64,000 nucleotides of DNA from Pyrrhoderma lamaoense (GCA_002794735.1 NBAZ01000014.1:186001-250000), one strand, 5' to 3'. Positions 1 through 15,800 are shown, counted from the stretch's first letter. Notes: generated by a model not told the origin, from the letters alone. Numbers and translations: made by a program.

Positions 1-2720
<2,720 letters not shown>

Positions 2721-3072
2721 AACCCTTTTTTGATATCTAGGCTAGGGAGAAGGAGGTTACTGTGCAAGTACTCAGTGGCGCGTCGAGTTTCGATCACGGG
2801 GTACGTGACAGTTATGTAAATTAAATTACGCATTACATAATAAGCTTTATGTAAGTACTAAAAAAGAACTGAGGAATCGCTCAACTGGTAAACCTAGTAT
2901 GATAGATATTTATAATATATGACTTGAAAGAAGGACTCCTCTTATCACTTTTTATACGTTACTATCGCTGGAATTGCCGTTTACCAAGTTATGTTTTCCG
3001 GAGCTAACTCGAGTCACTGAAATGCCAAGCCGATCATGAAAATGTATGTTGTTGCCAGGATTCCTTGAAAGC

Positions 3073-3082
3073 TGACGCGTCA
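3073..3082. promoter_or_regulatory. Palindrome TGACGCGTCA upstream of SDR-1
   Basis: A perfect 10-base palindrome made of two inverted TGACG half-sites. It lies about 200 bases upstream of the SDR-1 start, in the divergent promoter shared with the RecQ gene. TGACG half-sites are typical of bZIP (CREB/ATF-type) binding. Assignment to SDR-1 rather than RecQ is inference. Confidence 0.35.
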
Positions 3083-3200
3083 CCTCGGCATGCTTCTCCT
3101 CATTCCATCTTATTCCAAGCTCGATAAGCAACTACTGGAATAAGCTTACGGGGAAAAGGACGTTTGTAGCGATAGGCGGATGCGCCGGAATTGAAGAGTA

Positions 3201-3208
3201 TGACGTCA
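3201..3208. promoter_or_regulatory. CRE/ATF-type site TGACGTCA upstream of SDR-1
   Basis: A perfect CRE octamer 72 bases before the SDR-1 ATG, followed at 3221-3230 by a TATA-like TTTAAATA. CRE octamers are bound by fungal CREB/ATF bZIP factors (established for the family). That it drives SDR-1 is inferred from the spacing. Confidence 0.45.
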
Positions 3209-3279
3209 GCTAAGAAAGCTGTTTAAATACCACCTGGGACTCTAGTTTAGATGATCAAAAATACCAAGTTACATCAAGG

Positions 3280-4590
3280 ATGTCTACTCCTAATGCCATT
3301 CTTGACAAGCTTTCCGCAAGCAATATTTTCGACCTCACCGGTGTCGTCGCCGTCGTTACTGGCGGTGGAACGGTCAGTAAATATCAAAACAATACTTCCT
3401 TTTGCAGGATCAGCTATTTACCTGTTCTGTGCCACAGGGTATCGGTTTGATGATAAGTACAACACTAATGTCAAACGGCGCAACTGTATACATTATTGGA
3501 CCTGACCAAAAGCAACTTGATAAGTACGTGAATTTATTGATTCTCGAAAATCAAATGTCTGACCGCAATATGCGTTAATAATCAGTATTGCAAAAACGTA
3601 CAATGATGCAAATCAGGAACGAGGTGGAAAAGGAAAGCTCATCGGACTTCAAGGCGATATCAGATACAAGGTATGTTAAAGACAAACTTATCAAATGAGG
3701 TCTCCTTATTTAAATTCATCCACAGGATGAAGCTAAGCGTTTAGCAGATGAGATCTCTAAACGTGAGGGGCATGTTACTATTCTCTTCAATAATGCTGGG
3801 TATGATGAATTCGTGCATGTTACCAAACTTGACCCGCTTACTCCTTCGATAGTGTTCTTGAAGGTGGGCTATCCCTCCCTCCTGCCGAATCTGCGCCAAA
3901 TACGTCTGCCAGCCCCTCAACGAAACCAACATCAGCCTCAGCCTTTGCTGACCGTTATATGGCTATAACACAAGAAAATTTCACCAATACATTTGCCGTG
4001 AATTCCATAGGACCTTACTGGCTTTCTGCTGCCTTCTTACCTCTGCTTGAGGCTTGGAAATCAACTCCCGGAGGTTCTAAGTTCGCCCCACAAATTGTGA
4101 TGACTAGCAGTATGAATGGATGGACGAAGGATCTCTCTACAGCGGGGCTCAGTGTTCCTTATGCTATGAGTAAAAGTGCCATAGGGCATTTCACAAGTAC
4201 TCTTGCACATGACCTGCTGCCATTGGGTATTCGTGTCAATGGTATCGCTCCAGGTCTATTTATCACGGAGATGACTGCACCAGGATCCATAGACGCTGCC
4301 GGGATATCACATCTCGAGTCAAAAGAAACAGGTACAATACCTCCCGAGCGGATGCCGTTATTCGAGGTCCCATGTCGTCAAGCCCCAAATACCGGTGTCC
4401 CTCTACTAGGTGGCACTAATCGTGATATGGGGTCCCTTGCCCTCTTCCTTACTGCCAATTGGTATGTCAATGGAGAGACAGTTCTTATTGATGGCGGAGT
4501 AAGTTCGCTCTACTCATATTGTTCATGTTCATGTTTTGACCAATCATTAAATATGTATAGACTCTTTTGAAGCATCCTTCTTCGTACTGA
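3280..4590 (+). CDS. SDR-1: short-chain dehydrogenase/reductase
   Basis: NAD(P)-dependent oxidoreductase of the classical SDR family; substrate unknown. Six exons fit in frame: 3280-3372, 3438-3523, 3586-3670, 3726-3799, 3853-4498 and 4561-4590. The Rossmann motif VVTGGGTGIGL is split across the first intron, NNAG ends exon 4, and the catalytic Ser (SSMNG) and Tyr-Lys (YAMSK) lie in exon 5. The last small exon gives a C-terminus ending LLKHPSSY; without that splice the frame would end at 4570 with an unrelated tail. The protein is about 335 residues, slightly long for the family because of a Pro/Ser-rich insert after NNAG. SDR-2 at 43-44.3 kb on the other strand is a close paralog with the same exon layout and the same C-terminus, which supports every junction. 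No frame damage is visible here. Confidence 0.9.
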
Positions 4591-5240
4591 AAAAGAATGA
4601 AAACGAATCGGTGTGATACGATAGTTGACAAGTCACGGTAGTGTACTACGATTGTGAAAAAAGAAATTTATGTATTAGGCCTTTAAAAACAACAAATAAA
4701 AAAAGTCCTTTGAAACGAAAATACTATGTTGTAGTACTATGGGAAATTGTCATAATATCTCTACTAACTCTAGGACATACTACGGCTATACAGGGGACAA
4801 TAACGAGATCACTTGAGGTCGTCACGCATTTGACCCCTAGCTCTAAGATAGCGGTCAGCAACTGCCTCGTCTGTGCATACTGAAGTGTATATATATCTGG
4901 AAAGGTGAGTTTACTTTGTCGGTTTGGGAGATTCAAAAAGTTTCCTGCAACAGATCAAAACCACAGCGATTTGGTAGATCCTTGAGATTTTATTAACAAT
5001 CGCCACCAAATATCGCATGTGATCGACTTGTGACTTACACAGTTGTCAATAATAACTCTGACGTTTCGATACTTCGAGCAATTTAAAAAAGCAACAAAAT
5101 ACTACTGACAAAGTAAGAAACTATCACGTCTGTTAAATATTGATTCGGAATCACTCTAGACGTGAAGGGTTCTCGTCTTCGCACATCTGAAATACAACTC
5201 GTAAAACACGGGATCAGAACTTGAGACTACAACTAAATCA

Positions 5241-5453
5241 TAAGCCGCGAACGAAGTGTCCGACGGGCTGCCTTCTCAGACTGAAGGAAGCCTGCCTAAA
5301 CTCGAACGCGGTCAGTCTCGGTATCACTCATCGGTACCCTCATTATCAATTAAAAGGGCACATCAGCGGTCTCGGTCGCTCTCCGAAGAAGCAGGAACTG
5401 CCACACTTACTTCTTCTCAACTCAATGAGGACACGTATGAATTAAAGCGATGA
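5241..5453 (+). pseudogene. Coding-like Ser/Arg-rich fragment, possible exon relic
   Basis: An open stretch that reads like a disordered hydrophilic C-terminus, with SIKRAHQRSRSLSEEAG and ending DTYELKR before a stop at 5451-5453. An AG that could be a splice acceptor sits just before it, but no upstream exon with recognisable homology was found. It could be the last exon of a decayed gene or chance. Function unknown. Confidence 0.22.
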
Positions 5454-8400
5454 CGTTGCCTGCGCCGTTTTTCTAAGTTATACTATTCTCGCAATGGACT
5501 CTGAATTCCTGTGATAGTTATTGCATCATATCGGATGTAGTCTCTTAAGAGCCTCTTGTCTCGCTCAAGATCAGTCCAAGGACGTAACTTTTCATCTTGG
5601 TGCTAACGTTTTACATATGCTAATCTTTACAATTGCCTAGTGTAGACAACCTAGGGACCACAAGGTGTCTTTTACTTCATAAACGCTCGTTTGTTCACTA
5701 CAAATTCTTCTGATCTCGATTAACCTAACTTCTTCGCAATGCCGCATCGGATAGGCTAATATTGAACCCGGTGAATTCTTTGTGTTATGGTAGCATAGGA
5801 ATGAGACTGATGTACATGTATCTATAGATCGGTCAAGCCTACAAATACAAGATGCAGTGACGTCTTACGGAACACCTTTTCTTATTTCATATCAGAAGAC
5901 CTGGTCATTATTCTTCGTTCCTCTAACTCTGACACAAGAAGTCGATGGCTTTTGCCGTCAAGGTCCACTTCGGTTTTGGGGATCTAGATTTTCCATTGGA
6001 TCTAGTGATTTTATTAGTGTTCCTTTCGTGATGAGAAAACGAAACTTTGTTGACCCTTCTTTGGTAATCTCGATGCTTCTTAAATATAGCGGGGAAAATA
6101 CAAGAGCGATCTTCTTCGTTCCTGTCTCCCTTTCTCCCATCTAAGCTTCCCCTTTTTGGGAAGATAGCCCCCCTTTCGTCGCGGAAGCACCCCGTTTTGT
6201 ACATCTCCTTGGATATGAAGATCTGGTGGCCTATGACGGGCGCTGAGCATGACATGCAATCATTTCAAGTATCTTTTCATATTTCTATATTGAAAAGGAC
6301 TGGTAAATTAGACTTATTCGTGAAAGGTTCTACTAATTTATAATTATTATTTGATTTTTCAGGATCAGTCATGAATGCCGCCTGTTATATTGATATCTTA
6401 ATGGAAGCATCCTGACGAACTGCTCTCCCCGCCTAATCGCCAGTTTCCTATTCTAGTTTGTTTGCTTGTCCAAAATACATCCTTAGATGGATATGGAGAG
6501 TTGATAATGAACCACGCATTGGCTTTTCCCTCGTTGAATGTAGTGAATCATCGAAAATCAATTTTTGATACATTCAGAAAATTATCTTCTCATCGTCATC
6601 ATCGTCATTGTCGTCATCAAAACTTCTATCTAAATAGTAATCAAGGAATTAATTGCTGGATTCCCCCGCAGCTCGAAGCGAAGCCGAATTACATCTACGT
6701 GCCCTGTATCGGTGTCCCCCACAAGAATGCGTTCTCGGGTACGTTTACTCGCTGTTTTCCGAAGTTTGTAGCCATCTTTCAGGCTCCTTCGCTTAACATG
6801 TTATGAACTTTATTATCTACGCGCATCCCTCTTCGCCTTCATGTCAGCACACGCTGTTTGTTGCTACAAGCGAGTTGAGACAGAAGCAAAGGATAAACTG
6901 TAAAGTCATAGGTTGACGTCACTCTGCTCTTTCTCTCTACCTTCTTGGGACTTTCCCGACTAGTATCCGAGTCTTCGCGATTGTTTTCAAAGTGCAATGT
7001 CTTCTTTGATTCCGATTTTACCAAAGCGCCATGCTTTTCTCATGTACACACGTCCTGTCGCATAGTCACCTATTTAAATTATTAGATTTAGGGGGTCCAG
7101 TTTACTTCCGAGAATATATAGAAATTATCATGTTCATCATCATCATCATTCCCATCATTGTATCATCATCACTAACTTGCGTCACTACTAACTCCACTTC
7201 CTCTTGACCGCCTTTCCCCGGGTTTTCTTTATTCACTCGCATTATGTTCTCAGCTATTCTATTCCTCGCGACTTTTCTCGCTTCATCTTTTCCACGTCTT
7301 GTCCTACGACTTGTCCTAGATGCGGTATAAACTGTGAAAGATCCGCACGGTTCAGTCAGATTTAGATGGAGATACACTATGTTTGGAGATTACTTGTATT
7401 CTAGAATCTTAGGTTAGCATCAGTATCTTTGCCCTTCTGTGTCTGTGGTCTGGGCCACATATAGTGAATCTCGAAGTGTATAAAAACTCGGAAGTACGGA
7501 AGAAAATAGGGGAAAAGGAGCCATATTTCTATAGTTCTCACGCGAGACGCCACCCGTTGGTTGAGACTGATCGAATCTATATATTCGAATAATATGTACG
7601 AAACCTACTACCAACATGCATACATCCAAACACAACCTAAGAGCATTGAAGTAAATGTGAGGGTACAAGCTTGTGAGATTGAACGTGCAAATACGTCACA
7701 TCTACAACTATGACTGTAGGTTTTTGGCTTTTCTAGACTATGGCAACTTTTTGGTGAGCACGTTGATGGTATGCATATGCTTGTTGCACATGTAAGGTAC
7801 GTGCACTTAAATAGTTTCATGTGTCAGTGAACTAGTTTTAGTGCCAGCTTATCAAAGTTCTATCTTCACCTATCCAGGTCTCACTCGAGAGAAAGACCTG
7901 TACTAAGTAGGGGCGGATGTTTCTTCTTTTAGGCAACAATTATCTAGTTCTTGATTATGCCCCACGGATTCTCTTCCCTTGATAGGGCCATTATGATTTG
8001 CGATAAGCCATGCTGACATCACTAATCTCTATCATTGCTATCATGTTGATTCAAGTTTGTATTATTAACCATTGGTAGACTCTAGACTCTGAATTCTAGG
8101 CCGAGTCTCTTAACTCAACGTTAACATATACCGTTTGTACACACGTACAAAGGTCTAATCACACTTCTTTGCTGAGGGGTTTCCCAGTTACGGTTGCATT
8201 CCTGCCTTTTAACCAACTTCTATCTAATAGCTACAAATAACTACTTAACTAGTGATTCCGAGAGTCTAGAGAGGCTACGTAGAAGCGGTTGCTACTGCTG
8301 TGAGATGTCATCATCAACATAATTATCATTATAATCTTCTCTTCATCACAACTTCCTTACTTCTAATCTCTTTCTTTATCCTTCAACCTTACTCGCGTGT

Positions 8401-8913
8401 GTACGTTCTCTTCTTCCACATAGATTTCTGAGTTTGAGCAGGGTTCCCATTTCTTCTGGTCTATCCCTTCTTCTATAATTATTTATAATCCTTGCTTCTT
8501 TGTTCGAGCGGTACCGGGACTTTGATATGAAATTTAATTTCCAACTGTTGACTATTCAATTTTACCGAGAGTCTTGATAATACACAAAGTGATACATAGA
8601 CATATAGAAAGGTATCCCGTTTCTTTTTTACTGTGGTAGTGCGGGGGAAATACGGTGGAAATGAACCTCGAACTGTTGAAGGAACAAGAGTCGTGGTAAT
8701 GGAGAGGAAAAAGAAGCATGTATGGGGTTGGAAGGTGACAAAGGAGAATATAAGGATGTAAGGAGTAGAAAGAAGATGAGGAAACGGGGTTAAAATGGGA
8801 TGTGACAAGAGGGAAAGAGAGAATCAAGAGGGAAAAAAGAGACTGAGAAAGTAAGGAGAAAGAGACTGAGACTGATGGGACTGATAAAAAACCGTAATAG
8901 AAATGAGAGAAAA

Positions 8914-8920
<7 letters not shown>

Positions 8921-8945
<25 letters not shown>
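8921..8945. repeat. GA dinucleotide microsatellite
   Basis: About twelve GA units, followed at 8963-8972 by a run of ten G. It sits inside a longer purine-rich plus strand. Confidence 0.9.
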
Positions 8946-10537
8946 TAAAGAGGAGCGAGAAAGGGGGGGGGGAATTAATTAGAGTTGGATCGATAGAATC
9001 AAATGGGAAGGTGAATCAGGAATGAACAATATTTCATGAGAAACCTGATTGGGCAAGAACATGAAAAGAAAAGTGAAGGAGACAATAGAAAAAAGTCAGA
9101 GAATACAAATTCATACAGAAAAATGTTCCGTTCATCCACCTAGTCCAACCCAGATAATCCATCTTCATCCTATTCGTACACGATATCAATACTTCTTCCA
9201 AAAACCCGCGCTTGAAGTCCAGAACTAACCCTTATATCTCTTTTTCACATCATAGACAATCATCAGATAAAAATTCTCGTCCTCCTTCTCATTTCCCACA
9301 AGCGATTAGCTCCACCCACTTCCACTTCCACTTGTAAACGTAGAAGAAACAGAAGCACGTCGGAGTATGTTCTCGATCGGCACAGAACGAGTTCTTAATT
9401 TTAAGAAATCGGTTTCATGTAATAACTGCATACAATAGCAGACATGTATGGAGATGGAGAAGAGAAAACCATTGGATTAGTTGACACGAGAGTGAAAGAG
9501 AGGGGCAGGAAGAAGAACAATAACAAAGAAGCTGATTTTTGTATGTATAACACCTGTAATCTGTGGATGAAAAGGTGGAGGAGAAAATATGCACAACCCA
9601 CTTTCCCCATTCCCCTATCCCTCCAAGAAGAAACAGTCATGTAACGGGTGATAGGTAAGAAAGTAACAGAAAAACAAACAGGATGCTACGAGGAAAAGAT
9701 ACATATAAAGCATGCAAAGGTAAGTGTAATAGTCATGATCAGCATGTCAATAAGGACAGAATAACGGCGGTTTTGGAAGGGGGGAGGAAGGGAAGGTGTA
9801 GAACAAATCGTATAAGAGGGTTTAAGACTAATTGATGAACATTGTATAAGGCCTGTATAAAATAACTTTGATAACTTTGGGATGACAGTGCAGACCAATG
9901 GGGTAGGACGCAGGGCGTGTAGGGTAAGTCATTGAGTATTTGAGGTGTAAGGAAATGAGGGATAACAAGTAATGACGTGACTCAAGGGAGGTGTATGTAT
10001 GTGTATTTGTTGTTGTGAGTATGAGGGCGGATGGGGTAAAAAAAGTATTAAAATCCGGATTCGATAGCAGGTAGGGCAGAAGTCAGGGAGCGGAGAACAG
10101 TTGAAAGAAGAAAGGAATATTGGATGGTGAACAGCGAGGATGACAGGAGGTAGGAACCCAAGTTGCAAACAGCTAAAAGGTTAAGCCTTCGCGGAAAGGC
10201 GTGAAGAGGAGAAGCCCGAGAGTCGAACCCGGGAACATGTGGTAAAATTCAAGAAGTAGATCCTGGACATCACTAAATTGGTGAGAATTGGGACGGAGAC
10301 GGAGAAGCTTGCGTGATGAAATGCTAAGAGTCGAGGACGGAGGAAACAATAGAAAATTAGAGACAAGAAGATAAAGGAAGACCTAGACATCTATGTCGTA
10401 ACCGCGAAAAGCGCGAGCAAGTGAGAAGAGGGAAGGTTAAGCAAGAAGGGACACAGATCCTGAGTATGTAATTCTGGGTCTAGGTACTTGTGACCCCCAG
10501 AAGCTGTCCATTTCTCAACCATAGGTTATACCACCAG

Positions 10538-12820
10538 TCAAGTCGGCTTGTAATAGATCGTTGTGATATACTAAAACGCAAATGTAAGTCATGAATCACA
10601 GTTAGCACCAGTATAGACATCGAGAACAAGTACAGGTGATCAGTGATCAAAGGAAGGGTGTCGGAAACTTCAAGAATGTGAACCTCACCTTCTTCTTGTA
10701 CCTAACTGTATCCGCTACAGCAAGAACTCCATTCCTGATCGCACTCGTTCCAAGATGGTGAAGCACAACATGCGACGGCACTGGCAGCACGCTATTATCA
10801 TCCGATAGCAAGCCACCCACACCACTTCCCCCATACGCATTCGAACCAAATGAATTGGAGCCCACCCAGATGTGCTGGATGTCATACCCAAAGCACCCCC
10901 AGCACTAGTGCTCGCACTCAAATTTGTCCCGCTAGCAGTAGTTACGGGTAACTCGCTTCCAGACAACATGGTAATAGTATTCGTGTGAGTTCCAGACTTC
11001 GGGTTACTCTTGGAGCTTGAAGAGTTGTTGTTTCGAGAAGAGGGCATCTTCTGGTTCATAATCAGCTTTTCCAAGTGTCTCGGTAGTGATGGCGCTTGTG
11101 GATGTTGTGGAGGAGGTGGGGGTGATTCCCGCCTGGACCATGTCCTTGGGATCCATCAGGGTGATTTGAGTACGATAACCACTGTTCCTCCTCTTCTGCA
11201 GCGCATTCAAGTTGCCACGGAACCTTATCTGTCCATGCTCCAATTTCCTTGCCAGCAGCAGCCTCTGCATCTGCGAAGAAGCTTACTCCATTGCCTGGAG
11301 CTGGTACTGCCGGGGTAGTACCTAGCAGGGGAGTCCCTTGTTGCTGCTGTTGTTGACGCTCGGCTTGTTCGTATTGATGTAATGCATCCCTCGACGCAGG
11401 GTGTAGTGTAGCACTTGGAGGCGTGTGTCCCGATATGGGGACAGCGACATAATTAGCAAGTGTACCATTATCGTCTACCGCCGTAGGCAAGTCCTCCGCT
11501 ATCTTTGAAACACCATCAACGAGGAACCGGATGTGGTGAGTGCCGGGCATGAGAGAAACCCATGTTGTCCACTGTTTCGTACTTTCGCTGGATGAGGAAG
11601 ATGCGTGACCATGTGTATGAGCATGATGGTGTGAGGAATGAGGATGTGAAGGATGCGGATGATGATGAGGGTGGAGAAGAGGAGGACAAAGGGCAACAGA
11701 CATTAGCAAAGATTAAAACAAACAAAGAGGGAGTAAGAGAGTAAAAGGGAGAAATCGGGTTCGGATTGGGGGAACATCTTCAGAAAGATGAAAGTGGATG
11801 TTTATAAGGAAGAGTGATGGAAACTTACTCATAGTCCATAGGTTGGCGCCCTTTCCAGTTATCATCTCCCGCGCGCATAAGAAGGACCGATTTCCCACCT
11901 CCCCTCCAGACGATACACACCTGGACAGGATGCTTCTCTTCACTTGTCTTCCTCGGAGCACCAACGGCACCAGTGTTCTTTATGCTTCCATCAGCATCCT
12001 CTTTTTCCTCTTCGAGTCCACTCTCATCCGCTTGTGCCCCATCTTCATCACTTTCATCTTTACCACGTTGCTCTGCCTTGCGCAGAGCAAGCGGGATTGA
12101 ACTGTGCACATCTTCAGCTTTGAAAGTTCCATTGTCATCCTCCACTTCCTGTTCTTGATCTTGGTCCTGATCTGGGCCCGTTCCACGTAACCCAAAGCTC
12201 TGGAACTGGGGCTGCCCACGAGACGTACCGGTAAATGAGCGTGTTGAGTTGTACTGGATAGGAGCACCACGGAATAGCGAGTTTCCACGACCCCGGCCAG
12301 TTGAATAACCTTGAAAGAAGGCATCCGCATTGTTACTCGACGCCTCTGCTGTAGGTATGGACTTTAGGCGCTGTTCATATGCTGCTTTTGCAGCAGCTGC
12401 AGCCGAAGATGAAGTGCTGGCCTGTGCACCATTTCTATTAGGAATTGCAATCGGAGCCGAGGCTGTGGGGCGACGGTAAGGACCTCCTGGGACTGAGGAA
12501 CCAGAGTTGACCCCAGAAGGGGCGGATGTAAGAGCGAGCGCCAGGTCTGGCAATTCTAAGGATTTTTTCTTTTGACGGAGGGACCTGTGAGGAAGCTTTT
12601 TTTGAGTAGATTGAGATTGAGCCTGTTGCTGATTTTGTGAGTGGGCTGAGGGAGAGTCTGGGGGGATATTTACATCTGTTGATGCCCGTGAGGGCGACCT
12701 ATTTTGTTCTTGATTCTGAGTCTGAGTTCCAAGGTGCTGTGAGCGAGAACGACGAGAATGGGAACGATGAGGAGTATCTGGGGCCGTCTGACGGTTCTGG
12801 GAAGACGAGGTGTTTCCCAT
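10538..12820 (-). CDS. SNF1/AMPK protein kinase beta subunit (Gal83/Sip type)
   Basis: Scaffold subunit that joins the SNF1 catalytic and gamma subunits and directs the kinase to membranes and glycogen. Five exons fit in frame: 12820-11829, 11587-11174, 11132-10946, 10874-10689 and 10570-10538. The start at 12820 gives MGNTSSSQ, an N-myristoylation signal as in animal AMPK beta; an in-frame TTG six codons earlier is not a start. A long Ser/Gln-rich disordered region follows. The CBM48 glycogen-binding domain is split by intron 1: WRGGGKSVLLMRAGDDNWKG, then TWVSLMPGTHHIRFLVDG. The ASC domain follows, with WTDKVPWQLE, PSLPRHLEKLIMNQ, DNSVLPVPSHVVLHHL and a final exon YITTIYYKPT. Intron 2 is only 41 nt. 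Intron 3 (71 nt) was chosen because it alone restores the frame into the ASC core. Intron 1 is unusually long (241 nt). No frame damage is needed. Confidence 0.93.
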
Positions 12821-15800
12821 GAGCTGATAGACGAGCATTGAAAGGAGAGCCAGGATTGAGTACGATATTTAGGATGAGGAAGTGAAAGAATGGGGTGATA
12901 GTAAGAGAGATAGAAAGAAGACAGTATGAGTCGTCGTTAGAAAGGCATAGGATTGATGAAGAGTTAGTTTTGGTAGGAGGAATATGATAATAGGCCCATA
13001 GTTAGCACTCACACGGACTCTCCACAGTCAAGCTTCTCGATCGACAAGGATATCTTGTAGGCAGATTTGCTGCCCTTTTTTCTACTATATGCATAACATT
13101 AATCATTACAAATACGCTGTAGTTGACCAAAAGTCGAGTACACTGACTGTAAGACGATGACCGATGGTGATAAGTGCAGTTGTTGTTGAGGACGAGGTAG
13201 TGAGGAGACCCGGGAAAGAAATGTCTCTCTCAGCAGCTGAGCACCTCTCAACTTGGTCACGGCAGTGTCACTCTCTCAATGTATGCTATCTTTTTACGTA
13301 ATATACACTCTCAACCCCGTACACCGTCGTCGGTAATGAGCACCGACGGTCGACAACGTCAGTGAATGCTTATCCACTTGCTCGATGCGAGCGCTTGTTT
13401 CTATACATATATATTTAATTTAGTCGCTATTAAAAAAGACCCCGAGTCCCCCCACACACACTTCCCCCTTGTCCCCTGTCGTCGCCGGCGGCCTATTTTT
13501 CTAATCGCCAGCGACGAGGACGTGAAGCCGCGAGAGATTTAAAATCAGCAATCACCCTGTGGATCGACTGCTTTCATGTTGTCTCTGCGCCAGTCTCATG
13601 CAAAGACAGCACCGGTCGAACAAGAACGCGCTATTCCACATCTGGTCTTCTCTCGTTCTCAATCTCTCAGTCTCAGCCCTCCGGACTCTGATCTCCCATT
13701 CATCTCCTTCCACTGACCCTGCCCCCTTTTTTACACAACTCTATCTACCGTTTCACTCCACACGCACATACCCTCAAACTCTCTCTTCTTCAAATTCAAA
13801 ATCAGCAACTCAAAATGACTGCTCTGACTATTCATGACTAAATCGTCCATACTTTCCATTCGTTCATTCCAGTGCCTTTCAGCGTGTCTCACTTTCGGAC
13901 ATGCCCGCCCAGTCTCGGTCAATAGCGTTCACCTGATTACATATTAGATTATGTAAGCATATAATGCCGTCTCATCCGTACCCGGCTCGATCTTCCCGTC
14001 TTCCCTAACAGTTTGCCTACTTCTCTTTTTTACCACCTTTCGGACCTTGAGCTTCTTCATTCTTCGTTCTCGGAGCTAGCTCTTGCCATTTCTAAACTCC
14101 TTACAATGTTAAAAAAATAAATGTTCTCGGCTCTTCCTTATCGCCACTATCTACGATTCTGTGATGGTGTTATTTCCTTAACTAGCCTATGAGACATTGT
14201 TTATTCTTTACACCAATACCAAGGTTGGAGTTTAAGCCGAAATGCAATATCATTTTTTACATCCTTCCCTGCGAAACACGAATAAGACAACATAATATCA
14301 CTGGCCGTCCTCTTTTTCTCTCTTCCTCGCTGCTTCTCGTCCACTAGTAATGCCTCAAGAGATGACTTCTAGAGCCTTTCCTTCTCTTCTCCTTAGCATT
14401 AATTCATGCCTTCACAGTTCTACTACGAATCCTTTTTCTCTAATCCCTGGCTTTCTCACATGATATCAAGCTTCAATATCAGGTTATAGGTTCAAGGTAC
14501 CCACAAGAGAAAATAGATCAAACATGGATGGTCATGAGTCACCACATCAGCCCTATTCTGAAGCCATATCTTAGTCAAGTTTACCCTTCTCTCTTCAGCT
14601 CCTTCCACCTCATTATCTTCTTCTCTCTAACCCCACACCCGGTGTCTTCTTTAGACCTAATTAGGTAAAGAAGAAAGCGAAGGAGGCCAAAAAAGTAAAT
14701 GAAGAAGGTAAGAAAGGAAGAAGCCGTGATAGAAAAGGAAAAAGAAGGGGCGAATGGGGAATGGAACCCCGCTTTGCCATTCCCCCTGAGCCGCTGGAGT
14801 CTGAAGCTTGATGCTTTTAAGCTCTAAGCACTCACACGTAACACCTCTTTTACGTTTCTTGTGAGCACCCGGAAAAGTTATTTCAAATTCGTGCACAGAT
14901 TTTTGTTCTCAATCCAAAGGTCTTCTCTATAAGTAACAAGGTACGGTTACATGGACCTGATTTTGTACACCTCTATGGTTATAGATTTTCACGCAACTAA
15001 ACGCTAGTTGACACAGTGTCGAATAGATTACGCTTGAAGATATACAAATCGTGATAGGAATACTATGATAGGTGCTAGCTTCGAGACTTCTTACTCTCCC
15101 CTTTACTCCAATACACCATATGCAGTGTCTCCTTAACTGCGTAGTATGATGGTGTGTAAAGGAACACATGCGTTGTTGTACATGAATCCCGTATTCTTGT
15201 TATAAACAAATAAATACATTTTCCATCGTATAAATACGAGTCTTCATTGTGTCGTTCATCCAACATATCGGTCCACCGTTCTTCCCATTGTTCCCATTAT
15301 TTCGTTGAAAGTCAATCTAATTCACTTCCGTTACTTACTCTAGCACAAGCGTTGAAATATAATTACTTTCCCTCTTTATTTCCCTTTTTTACGTCTCCTT
15401 AGATTTGACTAATTGAATTGATCCGTCAAGGTTATATCTACCTCAGTATACTCACCGCTTATCTGCTTATTCAAATTCTCTGGTATGCACCTATAGAATT
15501 TCGGCGTAATTTTGGCGGAGAGTTAAATTGGATGATTGGTCCGCTGATTGTCGATTGTTGATCGACACTTATTGATTAATTTTGATATTGCTGAGTAGTA
15601 CCTTGTTCAGCTGGCCTACCATGTTTATCTTTTGTATTTTAACGATCTAGACGTATATAGACTAGAATATATAGCTTTATATCTCTCCTAGCGTATCTCT
15701 GTTTAGATATAAAGTTTGCAAACATATATCTCGCATTATAACATCCGGAGTTCGTGGTGCAATACAGATTCTCGGTCCCGATAAAAGAGATCGTTTCGGG

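Larger units (their letters stand above)
4591..10537. other. Gene-poor stretch of about 6 kb
   Basis: No recognisable gene in either strand. Contents: a Ser/Arg-rich coding-like scrap at 5241-5453, TCATCA-type short repeats near 6594-6620 and 7130-7180, and a purine-rich plus strand from about 8600 to 10480 that includes a GA repeat and a G run. Open frames are short and of low-complexity composition. Confidence 0.6.

Noticed and set aside
7102..7377. Minus-strand frame with a Met-rich end
   Set aside because: Comes from TCATCA-type repeats; no domain, splice context or conserved motif.
10195..10240. tRNA-like T arm (CCGGG-TTCGACT-CTCGG) on the minus strand
   Set aside because: The T stem pairs, but no matching 5' acceptor strand, D arm or anticodon stem was found in the next 100 or so bases.
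4591..10537. Transposon or retroelement in the gene-poor region
   Set aside because: No reverse transcriptase, transposase, terminal repeats or target-site duplications could be made out.
11004..11709. Overlapping open frames, including a His-rich frame, read as separate proteins
   Set aside because: They are explained by exons 2 and 3 and intron 1 of the SNF1 beta gene. The His-rich part is intronic because the only usable acceptor is the CCAG after it.
13559..13922. Plus-strand frame of 92 codons upstream of the SNF1 beta gene
   Set aside because: Composition follows the pyrimidine-rich leader region, and there is no recognisable motif.
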